The position numbers and the translations under genes are program-made. From Montifringilla adamsi (taxonomy: Eukaryota > Chordata > Aves > Passeriformes > Passeridae), in the NCBI GenBank assembly GCA_017590115.1, contig JAGGNK010012003.1:872345-936344 (forward strand): a stretch of 64,000 nt of DNA. The letters are read 5' to 3'. Shown in pieces: positions 37,301 to 48,180 of the stretch. Under the pieces are notes generated by a model, which was not told the origin of the DNA, searched no databases, and saw only the letters and a program-made list of their open reading frames with translations. Each line of letters begins with the position of its first letter. Within the stretch, counting starts at the first letter, position 1.

Positions 37301-40300
37301 GGCAAAGGCACCCAAAAGCTCAGGACTCAGTGTTCAGCCAGACAGCAAGGACAGGAATCCCAGCATGGGCTGGGAAGGCAGCAGGATCTCAGAATTTACC
37401 CTCCCTAACAAACTCTCAAATTCAGCAACATGGGCAAACTGCAATATGAACATAGCAGTGTTACAGGCCAAATTCAGCTGCCTCTGATCTCAGCCTAAAC
37501 TGCCACCTACTCAGCTCATACACAGCATCTGGAGACAGCCTGGCAGAGGGCTCTGCAAGCCAGGGTCTCAGCAGTGTGGATGCTTGTGAACATCACTGGA
37601 GATTCATGGCACTGAGACCAGCCAGTACTTTGTGTGACACAGGGAGACCTGCACCAATCAGTCCCTCTAACACTGCACCCCACAAGAGCAAAGCTCTGCC
37701 ATTGTGGGGCATGTGGGAGCTGTGGCAGAACCAGAGAAACACAGCAGCTTTGTAGCCACTGACCTCCAAACAAAGCTGCAGCATCTCCATTACCTCACAC
37801 AGCACACAAAGCCACGAGGGCACCTGAACACGGTGCTCTCAGCCCAGGATGGACACCCAGGTTTGACAGCTGCCACCCCCACACCCAGCCCAGCCCTCAC
37901 TACCTTCTCAATGAAAGCCAGGAGAGACTCCCGGTTGTTCTCCCACTCCTTTGGAAGCTCAGAGGTCGGTGGGTATTTGCAGCAGGACAGCTCCAGTGTG
38001 ATCTCAAAGCAGTTGGCCCACACATAGTTGTAATCCTGCATCCCACCTGAGGAAAGGAGGCAGAGATGTCCCAAGATCAATGCACACACATCCCACCACA
38101 GGATGCTGTTTCTCCTTGTCCTTCAGCCCCACACAGCACCTCCCCAAGATGCTGCTCCAGCTCCAGAGTGAGCAGCCTAAAGAGAAAAGCCAGGTCACAT
38201 TATCCTGACACCCTATGCTGTAACTGGAACACTGGGCCATTCAAACCAGCCACAGCCAGCTCAAAGTGACAGTCCTTTTGTCTCACTGCTCCACCAGCTG
38301 AACTCATCAGCACAGCTCTTGGGAATTCATACAGGTTCATTTTATATTTCCAGACACAACAAACCCAGTGTGCCAGGGCAGGCACACCAGATTCTGAGCA
38401 TTCCATCTGCCAAGCCCTTCCCTGAGCATTCTAAACTACCTCAAGATTTGTGAGGTCTGCTTGCAAGAGAGGTTACTTCACTCAAAATGAGTTTGAGGCC
38501 TTTGATAGAAAAGAATACCAGACTATCAACTTGGGAGCTGCCAGCTCAATCTGCACACTGGAATCAGTTTCAAGGACAACTGTTCTCCCAAAAGCCTCTT
38601 AGCAAAACCACATGTCTGTGAAACAGGTGTCAGAATCACCCTGCTAAAACCCACCACATGACAGGAGCCAGATGACCACATGAAAGGATTGCTCCCACCA
38701 CCCAATCAGGCAGTTGTGTCAGTAAGGAAGACACACCATACCATGTTTCTTGCATGCTGACAAAGTCTTCTGACTTACACAAATTTATTTAGTTATAACA
38801 CAGGCAGACTGGTGGGTCACAGCCTTGGCCACCTCTTCCTAGACAGCTCCAACCCAACCTGTACAGCCCCACCTGCAACCTCCACACAAACAGAGTGACT
38901 CCTGCCAGGGTCACCTGGACACAGGGGCCCAGAGTCTCTTCTGGATGAGTTGAGGGAGTTGAACTGACTCTCAGAAGCCCCTCTCTCAGAGAACAGCAAT
39001 GCATTTTCTCCACAGGAGGCAGATATCAAATCCAGGAGAAGGAAAGCAGAGAGCTGTGGCAGATGTGGCACCAGCCTGCAGAGCCCCAGCAGGAAGGTAT
39101 GTTAGAAATGCAGATTTTGTGCACGCATCCTTTGCTTGGCCCACTGAAGCACTGCATCAGTGCTCTGCCAAAAGACCTCATTTCCTTTGAGCAGTTTCCT
39201 AATCATCCACAAGCCCCTTGAAGTGAGGGACCCTCCGTGGCACTGGCCAATTAACCAGCCAGAATGGATCAATATCCTGATGCAAATGCACTGCCTGGCA
39301 CTGGCAGGGGCTGTGTCAATGCCTGGGCAGGAACAGGGAAAAAACAGCAGCACTTGACCAAGCAGAGGAGGCTTCTACCACAAGTGGTGGCCCAGAAGGT
39401 CACAGTCCACTGCTCTGAATGCAACAGCCCCACTGCAGCTGGGTAAAGCAGGGATGGACTAACAGCATAAAGTAGGATTTGGAACAGGCCCCCGGGAAGA
39501 TGTGTGGGATGGGACCACAACAAAGATGCCCCAGTTCCTCTCAGTTCTCCTGGGAGCATGCTGCTAAGGGAACAAGGAGCTTTCATTGTAACAAATCAAA
39601 TGTCCCTTGCAGCCAGGAGAGCACTGCAGCCGGTGCTTGGCTGACATCAAAACAGGAAAGAGACTTTCCTGTCCAGCACAGGGGGCCACAACGTGCTGGA
39701 GGACTTTCTAACTCTCAAATTCAGTTCAAGGGGTTAGACAAACAAGGGCTGTGGGTCTGATCCACCCTCAGCTTCATTCAGCTCCTGTTACCAGGCTCAG
39801 AACAGGCAGGCACAGCAGGCTGCTCTCTCGCCAGTAAACACCACGCCGAGCAAAACGATTTGCCAGCCCATAACCATCTGCTCCTAGCAGGACATTAATG
39901 CATTTGAAAACATCCAAAACGTAAACCAGAGCCATTATGAAACATATTTAGTGCTTCATCTGCCATTCAAGCAAATTTAGGACAGATGCTCACCCATAAT
40001 AGAGCAGCAACGGACTAAATTAGAGCTTGCTACATCAATTTTGGTAAAACTGTCTCTTGGAGAAAGTAGTACACTGCATTCTTGAAAATTTGGATTGCAT
40101 CCACTGCACATATTTGGCCTTCACAGGGCTCTGTTGCAGAGCAGGACAGTTATTTTTACAGCATGTGGAATTACGTATTTTCCCACATACCATCTGCACA
40201 GCCTCCCCTGACTATGCAGAGACCCAGAGGGGTAAAGAGAGATCTGTACTCAGCCTGCCATGAGCAGGGCACTGCATTCATGGAGCAGAGCACAAAGTAC

Positions 40301-43300
40301 ACACCTGAGGGAGAAAACTGCCAGACTACAGTGCTTCTACTCTGTTTGGGTAATATCTAGGATAACCTCTTGGATTTACTTCAGCATTTTTATCATGGGG
40401 TGTCTTTTAGCCCACACTGTGAAGAGTTTCACTCCCCAGGAAGCATCATTCCCCTTTTTATCACTGAGCAGCTTAGTGGCACAGCAAGTCAGCCCCTGGC
40501 TGGCAGCAGGTCACAGAAATGCTTAGAATAAACCTCTCTCCTGCTCTGACCCACTCCCTGAGCATCAGAACTGTGCTTCAGGCAGGGATCCCAGGCCTCC
40601 AGCAGCACAAACACTGCAGAGCTCACACTGACAGGGGGCCCTCTGCTCCCTGCCAAGCTCAAACCAGGAGAATGCAGCTCTCTAGAGTCAACCCTGAGGA
40701 TCCAGATACCATAAATACTCCACGTGCCAGGAGAAGCCTGCCAGGCCAGCCAAGAAGAACTCTATTTTCAAACTGCACTATGCCGAAAACTAATTCCAGC
40801 TCTCACTGGAACAGACATCAGCAGATAAGGAACCTGCAGCTAAGTTAAAGCAGAGAAGCAGTCATGTCTGCTCTGCAGAGAGAGCAGATGGCACCAAGCA
40901 AGCAGGAGACATGATTCAATACGTGGCACAAGTTGCTGACTCTGCTCAGGACTGATTATCTCATAGGATGGGACTGAGTGAGTACCAGCAGCAGCACCAA
41001 GCAGGCAGAAGAATGTTCTGGTCCATCAGTCTGCAATCATTAAAACTCAGAGGAGGTGAGGTTTGGGCCTCCAACAGCAGCAGCTGCATGAGCCAGAGCA
41101 GCCCAGCCCAGCTGCCTTTTCTCAGAGAAGGGCAGAGTCCTCCCAGGAGCTGCACCAGCACAGCACTGCCCAGCAGTTCATGAGAGATGTGAAAAGAGGC
41201 CTTAAGACATTCAAACCATCAATCCAATACTTCTCTCAAGAACAAAAAGAACTGCAGAAAGACTTTCATGAAAATACAAGCACATAAGTGCAGCAAATTG
41301 TGCAGACAGACATGGCAGAGAGCTTCTACAAGAGCTCACTCTGTGCAAGTCAAGTGCCCTCTGCCATGCCCAGGAAACAGAGGCCACCACAGTGATGCCA
41401 CACTGTTCTCAGCACTTATTTTAACTGCACTGAGCTGGATGCCACTAAAAGATGGTTGGAAGCTCAGTGTGGCTGGTAACCACAATCAAAACAACCCAGC
41501 AAGCGCACAGGTAACCAAAATCCACTTTCCACCTGAGAAGTGCCTCCCAGTAGACATCTCAAACACATGGACATCAGGGAGTCAAACCAGCAAAAAATAC
41601 ATTTTAGGAAGGGACTGCGTGTAAAAACAAACCTTCCAAGGCTGCTCACAAAATATGTTCATGCTGAATTTAGCTTCTGATCTGAATCTCTGAACAACAC
41701 AAAGGCAAAGCACATCCTGCCCACAGCTGAAAGTGGTTTCTCAGCTGCTCTCCATACCCCAGCCCAACTTTGCATGCATTCCCTTGATCTGAACCAGCCA
41801 CTTGGTAGTTTAAACCCTCAGAGGTTAAAAAGGAAGAGAAAGAGCATGCACACCAGACATAGCCTCTAAAAGCATCCCAGTCACCAATGTGCTTATCTAC
41901 AGCAGCTGGAATGCAGGAGCCAAATTCAGCTGTCTGGCAGAGATCCATCTTCCTCTGTGCACACTTGACCTTAGCAATTACTCTCATGGTTTGTACTTGC
42001 CACCTCGATCTGACACATGTAAGAGGCTGTTTGCAAACTCAAATGGAAGTTAATGGAGTCTGGCACCAGCAGAAAATTAAACTGGTAACTCTGGGACAAT
42101 GAATCCCGTGGCAGTTTGCTCTCCAGCATGTTTTATTTCACATGATAAAATGTGGCAGGAAAATTTCCACCTGTTGAAACACTATGTTCTCATTTCTTTG
42201 TTTTTCCTGGCTTTAGTTCACTTGGAGCCTGCAGGAGTCTCTCCTGGCACAACCTGATCTGGAGGCCTCGAGCACGTGCCCTGCACGGCTCACAGAACCA
42301 GGAGCTCTGGTTATCTACCTCCAGAGCTCAGCTCAGGGACTGGGATTTCCCAGGCTCATTTCACCACACATTTCAATTCTGCAATCCCTGGGAAAGGCCT
42401 CCTGATCCAAGCACGAGCCTCTGCAGTCCTTGGCACAGAGCTGAGCAACTCAGATGATCAAAACAGCCTCTCTGATGGTTCTGCTGCTTCTGTCACACCA
42501 CTTACAACTGACTCCCCTCTGCCTGCTCTTCATCCTCTACTAAAAATAAACATTAAAACCTACAGCCCCGAAGGGGTGAATCAACACCACATCAAATTAC
42601 ACGCATGGTATTGGTCAGCTCCCCATGCTCTCCCTAGGTTATATTTCACATGAACTCCTTGGCTCTGGGGGAACTGCTGCTGCCACCCTGAGCAATGTTC
42701 CACTCTCAGAGCCCACGTCAGTGCATCCTCCCGGCAATCTCTGCCCGTGACTGGCCTACAGCCATCAGTGCTGAGCCCCAGCCTGTGGCTTGTCACAGAG
42801 AAAGGGTTTATTTCTGCAGAGGCTGGGTGCTGGAGGCTATTGGATAGATATAAACCACAGTGACAGCAGCACAGAGCAATCTGGTCTGCAGTTCACACCT
42901 TTTATTTCCTGTGAAAGGAAAATGATGCCATTTCTTTGTACTGATGGCAAAGCAAAGGCAGCCTGCAAGGTTCACACATCAGTGCCACAGCCTCACAGCC
43001 AAGCAGGAGGATGGAAAAGTCATCCCTGCAGTGAAAAATGCAGCTCTTTGGGGTCAGGAGAACACAGACCCAATGCTCTGGAATAACTTCCTTTTCAGAG
43101 CACACCCACTTCATTACAAGGACAGAAGATTTCAGATCTGCAGTAAAGAAACTTCCCATCTGAGGTGTTTGCCCATAACAGCCACCACAACAAGGCAGCA
43201 CAGATCATCCAGGATATCCTGTTCCCTCACAAGCCAAGTCACCAGATTACACAAACTTTCCTCCTGCTGGACTTCTCACAGCAGCAGAATGAACCTTGAG

Positions 43301-46300
43301 CCTGTAAACAGCAGGGCTAGTGTGCTCAGCAGGGTAGAGGGAAGGAGACAGCTGGTAGAGAAAGAGATCAAACCACATCTTATTTGAACACGACATCTTA
43401 TTTGCCTGGTGAAATCCTGGAGGATGATTCAACCACTGCTAAAAATCAAGCCTTCCTCTTCCAGCTCAGAGATGATGTGTTCAGGCCCTGTAATGGATCC
43501 CTCTCCAGCCTTCCCAAGCAAGCTGGATGCAGAATTAACACAGGACTCTGCTGCAAAGCCCATGTTTCAGAAAGACACTGTCTTACCAGAAATCATTAAG
43601 CTGTAAGCTCTGAAGGATAAACAGCATTGCCTGTAATACTTGCTCAGCACTTCTGCCATCATCCCTCAGCCACAGCAGAAGGGGAAAAAAGCAGAGCAGC
43701 ATAGCAACACAACCTTGTGAGATCATTTCTGCAACTTTTTTGCTGTGTTCTCACCACAGAAGTTCCTGCCCTGCTGGCAAGGCCATGGCTGTACAACATC
43801 CACCAAGGAGCCACAGCAATGGGGTAACCTGGGAGCTCTCTTTCCCATGAGTGCTCCTCCTCACATGAATTATTATTTAAATTTTCAACCAAACCAACAC
43901 ACACACAGCAACCCACTGCGTGGGTGAGCCAGGCCTGTAACCTCCACCTGCACAGGCAGAGTGGTGGCACCAGGAGATCATCTGCTCCTGTTCAGCTCAC
44001 TTCCATGTGCAGCTGCAGAATGGAGGGATCAGGAGCTCTCCTAGAGGCCCCTGCAGGGCAAATCTCAGATCCCTTCTAGATCTCCCACACTGGTGGATAA
44101 GAACAGGTCATGCAGGCTGTCACCTCCCACACAGGTCTAGGAGCAGAGCAGCCCATGGAAAAGGTGCAAACCCCATTTCCAGCAAGAACCCCTTGGTTAG
44201 CTCAGAACATGTATCTAAATTTTACACAGTTTTACAGCAGGTTATTCTACAATCACAAAATTACAAGCTCTGAGGTTAAAAGACCTCACAGAACATTGGT
44301 ATTGGTTCAATACCGTTGAGAATAATTTCCTCTTTCCTGTATCAAAATTTAGCAACTGTCAAGAGACCTACAAGAATTCATTTGGCAAATGAAGCCTGCC
44401 ACATGCAGGACAACTCTCCACTACGTAAGGGGGTCAGGAAGAACCCTTCAGTTTGCTGTGATCCCTTCCCTACAAACACCTCCCAAGCTGTTACTCATCA
44501 GCTGCTGTTCCCACAATGCCACCTCTCTTCATTTCAAGCTGCTAGAACACATTCAAAGCTAAAAATATCACTTAAGCCCCAGTCCTTTCCTCTGTGATAA
44601 TCACCAGTGGTGTGGATGCGAGTCCTTAGGTGAGCACAGCTTACCTTCCACGTCGTACCACTGGGCACCATTTGTGATGCCATCTGGGAAGGTCTCTGTC
44701 TCCTCTCCAGGGCAGTTGGGTTTGCCAGTTCTCATGATAGGGTGATGTGAGGCATAAGCTTTTGCCAAATATTTGAAGACTTCATCATCAGCTGATTTAC
44801 TGTAAACTCCTGTGAGGCTGTGTGTGGGCGAGTCGTCGTAGGGGTAGCTTGCCACCACAGAGCCACCGTGGAGATTGCCAGAGAGCAGAAACCTGGCGGT
44901 GGGAAGGAAAGGGAGAAAAATCAGACTGGAAACTTTGCAACAGGAAGTTGCCTACAGCCACCCAACCAGTTATTCTGCTGCTTCCCCACCCAAATCACGC
45001 TCACTGGAGCCCCTAAACTCTGTTTGGGATTAATGAGGCAAAATGCACACACTGGAAGTGGAATCAGTTCTGGAGATGGAACAGGTTTTTTTCTGCAGCC
45101 TAAGACCAAGCCCCCAAACTCAGAGACAGACACAGCAATGTACTCCTGTCAAGCTCTGAGTACACCTGGTATGTGCAACAGAATTAACTCACAAATAAAA
45201 TCTGGATGTGAGACAGAGTTTTTAAAATCTCAAGTCAGAAAATACAGCAGGGCATGCCCCATATCCCCCTTCAGTCTGATCACAAGCTGCACAAGCATTT
45301 CAATGAATCCCAAAGGTAATTTTCTCTGTTCTCCTCTCCCACCAAACACAGCACTGAGGGGGAAAAAGAACTCTCCTGTGCATTTGCTCAAATGGGATTT
45401 GGTTTCCAAGCAGAGGTAATGTGACCAATACCTCTACCTTGCTTAAAATAGTGCACACAAATTGCATTACACCCACTATCTCCCTTTTTAATCAAACAGT
45501 TCTGTTTACCCATTCATTTTTCTATCAGCAGCTATGTTAGTCTAACAATTACACCAGTATTAACTGGTGCTGCCAGGCAGAGGGACACACAAAGCACCAC
45601 GTTCTTCCTGTTTCACCCTGGCTGATAGCAAATCCCACCTCACATTTACTAAGAGAAAAAAAAAATTAAAAGCTCAAGGAGTTTTCAAAATTATATAAAG
45701 GATGCATATGAGTTTCCCCAGTAACTAATTTTGAGCTGAACCAACTCTGGAGGGATTTTAGTGCAAAGTGCTGCACCAGAGCCGTCCTAAAGGATTCTTA
45801 GGACAAGAGTTACTTCTGAAGTTTTTGCAATTCCTCTGCAGCACCATCCCCAAGGGCACTGCCATCCACCAAGTTCTAATGAAGACCATTTGCTCACATA
45901 AATTTTGTTTCCTAAACATGAGCAAACACTATAGAATGCTGAAGGTTTTGTGTGTTGGCTGGAGTCAGCTAACAGCCCTAGAGTGCACTGTCACCCCCCC
46001 TCTTCATCTCTTTCTATCCTTTCTTTGGGAAAAGTGCCACAGTTTGCTGCAGTGCACTGCTGCTTTCTCTGCACAATTTCTCATAGTTGGTTGCATTGAC
46101 CTTTGTAGTCTGGACCTCTGAAGAACACATGGCAAACGAAGAATCAGTGCCCAGCTTGGCCACTGCATTTTCTGAGGCTGCCCCTGACCCTCACACCAGA
46201 GCTGGGCTTTGAAGGCACCATCTCCCCTCCTGGGCTGCTGCACTCCAGGCACAGCAGCTTCCCCCTGGGCTGCCCCTTGGGATGGAGAGAGACAAACGGG

Positions 46301-47662
46301 TCCGCAGGGATGCTCAAGGCTCAGCCCCACGTGCTTCAACTGAACACATGGGGAAGGCAGCTGTAGAAACAGGGCCTGTCTCTGGAAATGCTGCCGCACA
46401 GAACATTATTGCTAAACCTCCGGAATTTCCCATGCAACACCAAGATGAGGGGAAGAAGCCCTGTCCAACACAACTTTGTCAACATGGTCGCACACAGATG
46501 CTTAACCCCAAATATTTCCAGCATCCCACAGCTTGTGGAGTAAGCATTATTGGCCCTAAGAGCAAAACCCACTGACAAGCTCACAGCGAAGAAGCTGAGA
46601 AGTTTCCAGCCACAAACTCGGGGAGATGGGAGTCACGCAGATGACCATGGAGGGCAGAACACCTGGGTGTGTGCAGGGCACACGGGCTGTGCCCCGCGGC
46701 GCTGCTGCAGCTCCACAAAAACCGGGGCCACCAAATGCTCTCCCCAGCGCAGGATGGTCCCGGCTGCAGGGAGGCAGGCTGGGGATAAACAGGTGGTGGG
46801 GAAATTACTTCTCCTTCCCCACAGGCCTTGCTGGGAAGCACCGGGAAGGGCTTGAAGCTGGCTGACACTCTGGGGGGGGAGTGAACCCGAGGGTCCCCCA
46901 TGGGCTGGAGCGGCGGGCCGGGAGAGGGCACCGGGCAGAGGGGAGCGGGCAGAGGGGCCCGGGCAGCACTCACCTGTTGCGGCGCATCCAGTCGATGAGC
47001 GCCTTCACCTCGGGCACGGGCTCCAGGTTGGGCTCGGCGTCCCCGAACTGGTCGGGGAAGCTGCGGTTGAGGTCGCGGCCGCGGCTGTTCTCCCGCCCGC
47101 CCTCGGCGCCGCCGCCGCCGCCGCAGTCGCCTTCTCGGGCGCGCTCGAAGCCGTCGGGGTTGAGGCTGGGCAGCAGGTACAGGTCGGTGGTGTTGAGCAG
47201 GCGGACGATGCGCTCGTCGCCGCCGGCCCAGCCCAGCACCAGCTCCCAGGCCAGGCGCAGCAGCAGCGGCCGCGCCAGCGGCTCGTCCCCGTGCATGTTC
47301 CCCACGAGCTTCACCTGCGGCCGCCCGGGCAGGGCCGCGCCGCCGGGCGGCTCCTCGGGGCGCTCGGGGCCCAGCCCGGCCGTGAGGCGCAGCACCCACA
47401 GCGGCCGCTTCTCCACCGACTGCCCGATGCTGAAGAGCCGCACCAGGCCCGGGGGGGCCGTGGCCTCCAGCGCCCGCAGCGCCTCGCCCAGCTCGGCCGA
47501 GTGCAGGTACCGCAGCGCCTCGCCGGGCGCCGCCGCCGCCGCCTCCGCTTTCTTGATGTGGGGGGAGCGGGCCGGGCTCTGTAGCGAGGGCGGCAGCAGC
47601 AGCGCGCAGAGGAGCGGCAGCAGCCGCGGCATCGCCCGCAGCCCCCGCGCCGCGCTCGCCAT
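25112..47662 (-). CDS. CPD: CPD (carboxypeptidase D), complete, 21 coding exons, 1,367 aa
   Basis: CPD is a type I membrane metallocarboxypeptidase of the trans-Golgi network that trims C-terminal Arg/Lys from proteins after furin-type cleavage. The 21 exons sum to 4,104 bases and stay in frame (human is 1,380 aa). Order: signal peptide (about 1-30); domain I with zinc ligands H124, E127 and H238 and catalytic E331; a transthyretin-like domain; domain II with H551, E554, H658 and E749; a second transthyretin-like domain; domain III (about 870-1197); a third transthyretin-like domain; a membrane helix near 1289-1311; and a cytoplasmic tail almost identical to human, with FHRL and the acidic TDTEEET sorting motifs. 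Domain III has lost catalytic residues, as in other vertebrates. The start at 47662 has a GCCATGG context and precedes the hydrophobic signal. Duck CPD is known as the docking receptor of duck hepatitis B virus. Confidence 0.97.
25371..25805 (+). mobile_element. Solo LTR of an endogenous retrovirus (passerine-type), in CPD intron 20
   Basis: This non-coding block of about 430 bases reads as an LTR on the plus strand, antisense to CPD. It has GCCAATTATGGCCAAGCTGT, then GGACTCTGGAAAGAGTCATG, a TATAGTA-rich stretch, AATAAA at 25722-25727 and the terminal CTTCTGAGAACATGGAGTCA. It closely resembles an LTR I remember as common in songbird genomes; I cannot confirm the family name. ATGCCA occurs on both sides (25365-25370, 25806-25811) and is a candidate six-base target duplication, but the 3' end is not the usual CA. 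No internal viral genes are present. Confidence 0.75.
26376..26475 (-). CDS. CPD: CPD exon 20
   Basis: The exon encodes [20 protein letters not shown], then [14 protein letters not shown], leading into the membrane helix. Confidence 0.95.
26776..26961 (-). CDS. CPD: CPD exon 19 (third transthyretin-like domain)
   Basis: The exon encodes [20 protein letters not shown], then [20 protein letters not shown]. Exactly 62 codons, GTATGT donor. Confidence 0.95.
27267..27398 (-). CDS. CPD: CPD exon 18: end of domain III
   Basis: The exon encodes [20 protein letters not shown], then [20 protein letters not shown]. The catalytic Glu of domains I and II (LELS/IELG) is Tyr in VYTG. Exactly 44 codons. 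Confidence 0.95.
27557..27621 (-). CDS. CPD: CPD exon 17: domain III
   Basis: The short 65-base exon encodes [20 protein letters not shown] and MK. The acceptor is CTCACAG and the donor GTACTG. Confidence 0.93.
27714..27809 (-). CDS. CPD: CPD exon 16: domain III
   Basis: The exon encodes [20 protein letters not shown], then [12 protein letters not shown]. Only 92 bases of intron separate it from exon 17. Confidence 0.94.
28213..28362 (-). CDS. CPD: CPD exon 15: domain III
   Basis: The exon encodes [20 protein letters not shown], then [20 protein letters not shown]. The zinc-ligand His of LHGG is Asp in LDGG. The first residues are about six longer than I recall for human (NNASQPETK). Confidence 0.9.
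29067..29202 (-). CDS. CPD: CPD exon 14: domain III
   Basis: The exon encodes [20 protein letters not shown], then [26 protein letters not shown] replaces the DLNRNF/DLNRSF of the active domains. The donor is GTAAAA. Confidence 0.94.
29424..29619 (-). CDS. CPD: CPD exon 13: domain III, degenerate zinc site
   Basis: The exon encodes [20 protein letters not shown], then [18 protein letters not shown]. The HxxE pair of domains I and II is here H975 followed by A978, so a zinc ligand is missing. Confidence 0.95.
30775..31086 (-). CDS. CPD: CPD exon 12: linker and start of domain III
   Basis: The exon encodes [20 protein letters not shown], a charged linker, [20 protein letters not shown], and the start of domain III ([20 protein letters not shown]). 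Confidence 0.95.
31564..31733 (-). CDS. CPD: CPD exon 11 (second transthyretin-like domain)
   Basis: The exon encodes [20 protein letters not shown], then [20 protein letters not shown]. Its length of 170 bases equals that of exon 4. Confidence 0.95.
32256..32398 (-). CDS. CPD: CPD exon 10: domain II catalytic Glu
   Basis: The exon encodes [20 protein letters not shown] with catalytic E749, then [20 protein letters not shown]. Its length of 143 bases and its phases equal those of exon 3. Confidence 0.95.
32837..32939 (-). CDS. CPD: CPD exon 9: domain II
   Basis: The exon encodes [20 protein letters not shown], then [15 protein letters not shown], with a TAG acceptor and a GTAAAG donor. Confidence 0.94.
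33380..33489 (-). CDS. CPD: CPD exon 8: domain II
   Basis: The exon encodes [20 protein letters not shown], then [16 protein letters not shown]. It ends on a whole codon before GTAAAG. Confidence 0.94.
34481..34648 (-). CDS. CPD: CPD exon 7: domain II
   Basis: The exon encodes [20 protein letters not shown], then [20 protein letters not shown] and ends with SANLHGG (third zinc ligand H658). Confidence 0.95.
35503..35694 (-). CDS. CPD: CPD exon 6: domain II zinc site
   Basis: The exon encodes [20 protein letters not shown] (H551, E554), then the substrate-site segment ending in [15 protein letters not shown]. It is strongly conserved. Confidence 0.96.
36081..36448 (-). CDS. CPD: CPD exon 5: inter-domain linker and start of domain II
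   Basis: The exon starts [20 protein letters not shown], continues through a Pro/Ala/Thr-rich linker that differs from human, and enters domain II at [20 protein letters not shown] and [18 protein letters not shown] sequence (here [16 protein letters not shown]). Confidence 0.95.
37015..37184 (-). CDS. CPD: CPD exon 4 (first transthyretin-like domain)
   Basis: The exon encodes [20 protein letters not shown], then [20 protein letters not shown]. It is 170 bases, the same length and phase as exon 11. Its NATIAV and NVTA sites are potential N-glycosylation sites. Confidence 0.95.
37904..38046 (-). CDS. CPD: CPD exon 3
   Basis: The exon encodes [20 protein letters not shown], including catalytic E331, and ends in FIEKV-type sequence. 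It is 143 bases, exactly the length and phase of exon 10. Confidence 0.95.
38047..44644 (-). other. CPD: CPD intron 2 (6.6 kb)
   Basis: This is the largest CPD intron. I see only short ORFs in every frame, no recognisable gene, and no repeat that I can name with confidence. Confidence 0.7.
44645..44892 (-). CDS. CPD: CPD exon 2
   Basis: The exon continues domain I from [10 protein letters not shown] (third zinc ligand H238) through SYPYDDSP to [14 protein letters not shown]. It covers in one exon what domain II spreads over the end of exon 7 and exons 8-9. Confidence 0.95.
44893..46973 (-). other. CPD: CPD intron 1 (2.1 kb)
   Basis: The composition changes from AT-moderate to GC-rich approaching exon 1 (from about 46650). 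The 410-codon minus-strand frame over this junction is an artefact of exon 1 read in another frame. I see nothing else. Confidence 0.7.
46974..47662 (-). CDS. CPD: CPD exon 1: signal peptide and N-half of domain I
   Basis: The exon encodes residues 1-230: a leucine-rich signal ([15 protein letters not shown]), the conserved HIKKAE, zinc-binding NMHGDE (H124, E127), the [18 protein letters not shown] substrate-site segment and [11 protein letters not shown]. Ala5 and Gly5 runs reflect very high GC. An in-frame upstream ATG at 47761 exists but would bury the signal peptide. The donor is GTGAGT. Confidence 0.95.
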
Positions 47663-47757
47663 GGCCCCGCGCACGCCCCGGTCCCGCGGCGCCGCTCCGG
47701 GTCCGGGCCGAGGCGGCGGAGGCGCCGCCCTGGGGGCGGGACCTGTCCCCGCGCTCG

Positions 47758-47839
47758 CCAATCAGCGGCGGTCGTGGGAGAGGAGCCACACGGGCGGGGC
47801 GGTGAGGGACCAATGAGAGGCGGTTGGGGCGTTACGTCA
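47758..47839 (-). promoter_or_regulatory. CPD: CPD proximal promoter boxes: two CCAAT, GC box, CRE/ATF site
   Basis: CCAAT (plus-strand reading) occurs at 47758-47762 and 47810-47814, a GGGCGGGGC GC box at 47792-47800, and TTACGTCA (TGACGTAA on the minus strand) at 47832-47839. The cluster predicts NF-Y, Sp1 and CREB/ATF input to a TATA-less promoter. Binding is inferred from motifs only. Confidence 0.65.
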
Positions 47840-48180
47840 CGGGGTGGGTGTGACCGTGCGAGGCGGCGCCCCCTGCGGGCCCCGGTGCGGGGCTCAGCGG
47901 CGCGGGGTTCAGCGGGAGAGGAGCGGAGGCGCTCGGGCTCCGGGTGTTCCGGGGGGCTCCGGGTGTTCCGAGGGCAGGGGGTTCTGTTCTCCCTCAGGAC
48001 AATGCGGCCTCTCGCTCTTCGCGCTCGCTGTTTGCCCTCACGAACGCCCCTGCTTAGCTGTTGCACGGCGCTCACTGCTCCGGGAGAGGCGGATCGCCCA
48101 ACACGGAGTTAGTGCGCTCAGGAGCACGAACAGCACCACCGGGCCATGCCCCGGTGCCTTGGAGAGGTCACGAAGGCCCC

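Larger units (their letters stand above)
46880..48180. promoter_or_regulatory. CPD: CpG island covering CPD exon 1 and promoter
   Basis: Dense CG dinucleotides run from the end of intron 1 through exon 1 and about 500 bases upstream of the ATG. There is no TATA box. Promoter boxes lie 96-180 bases upstream of the ATG (listed separately). The CPD transcription start is inferred between about 47680 and 47760. Confidence 0.8.

Noticed and set aside
44230..44310. Possible degenerate reverse-oriented CR1 tail
   Set aside because: AGGTCTTTTAACCTC followed by TTTGTGATTGT is suggestive on the minus strand, but too diverged and short to support without a repeat search.
47663..47761. Upstream in-frame ATG for CPD (33 extra residues)
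   Set aside because: It would place the hydrophobic signal peptide internally. The downstream ATG has a strong context and matches the human MAS start.
46581..47813. 410-codon minus-strand frame over CPD exon 1
   Set aside because: It is a shifted reading of the GC-rich exon 1. The conserved CPD motifs are in the other frame, which splices correctly.
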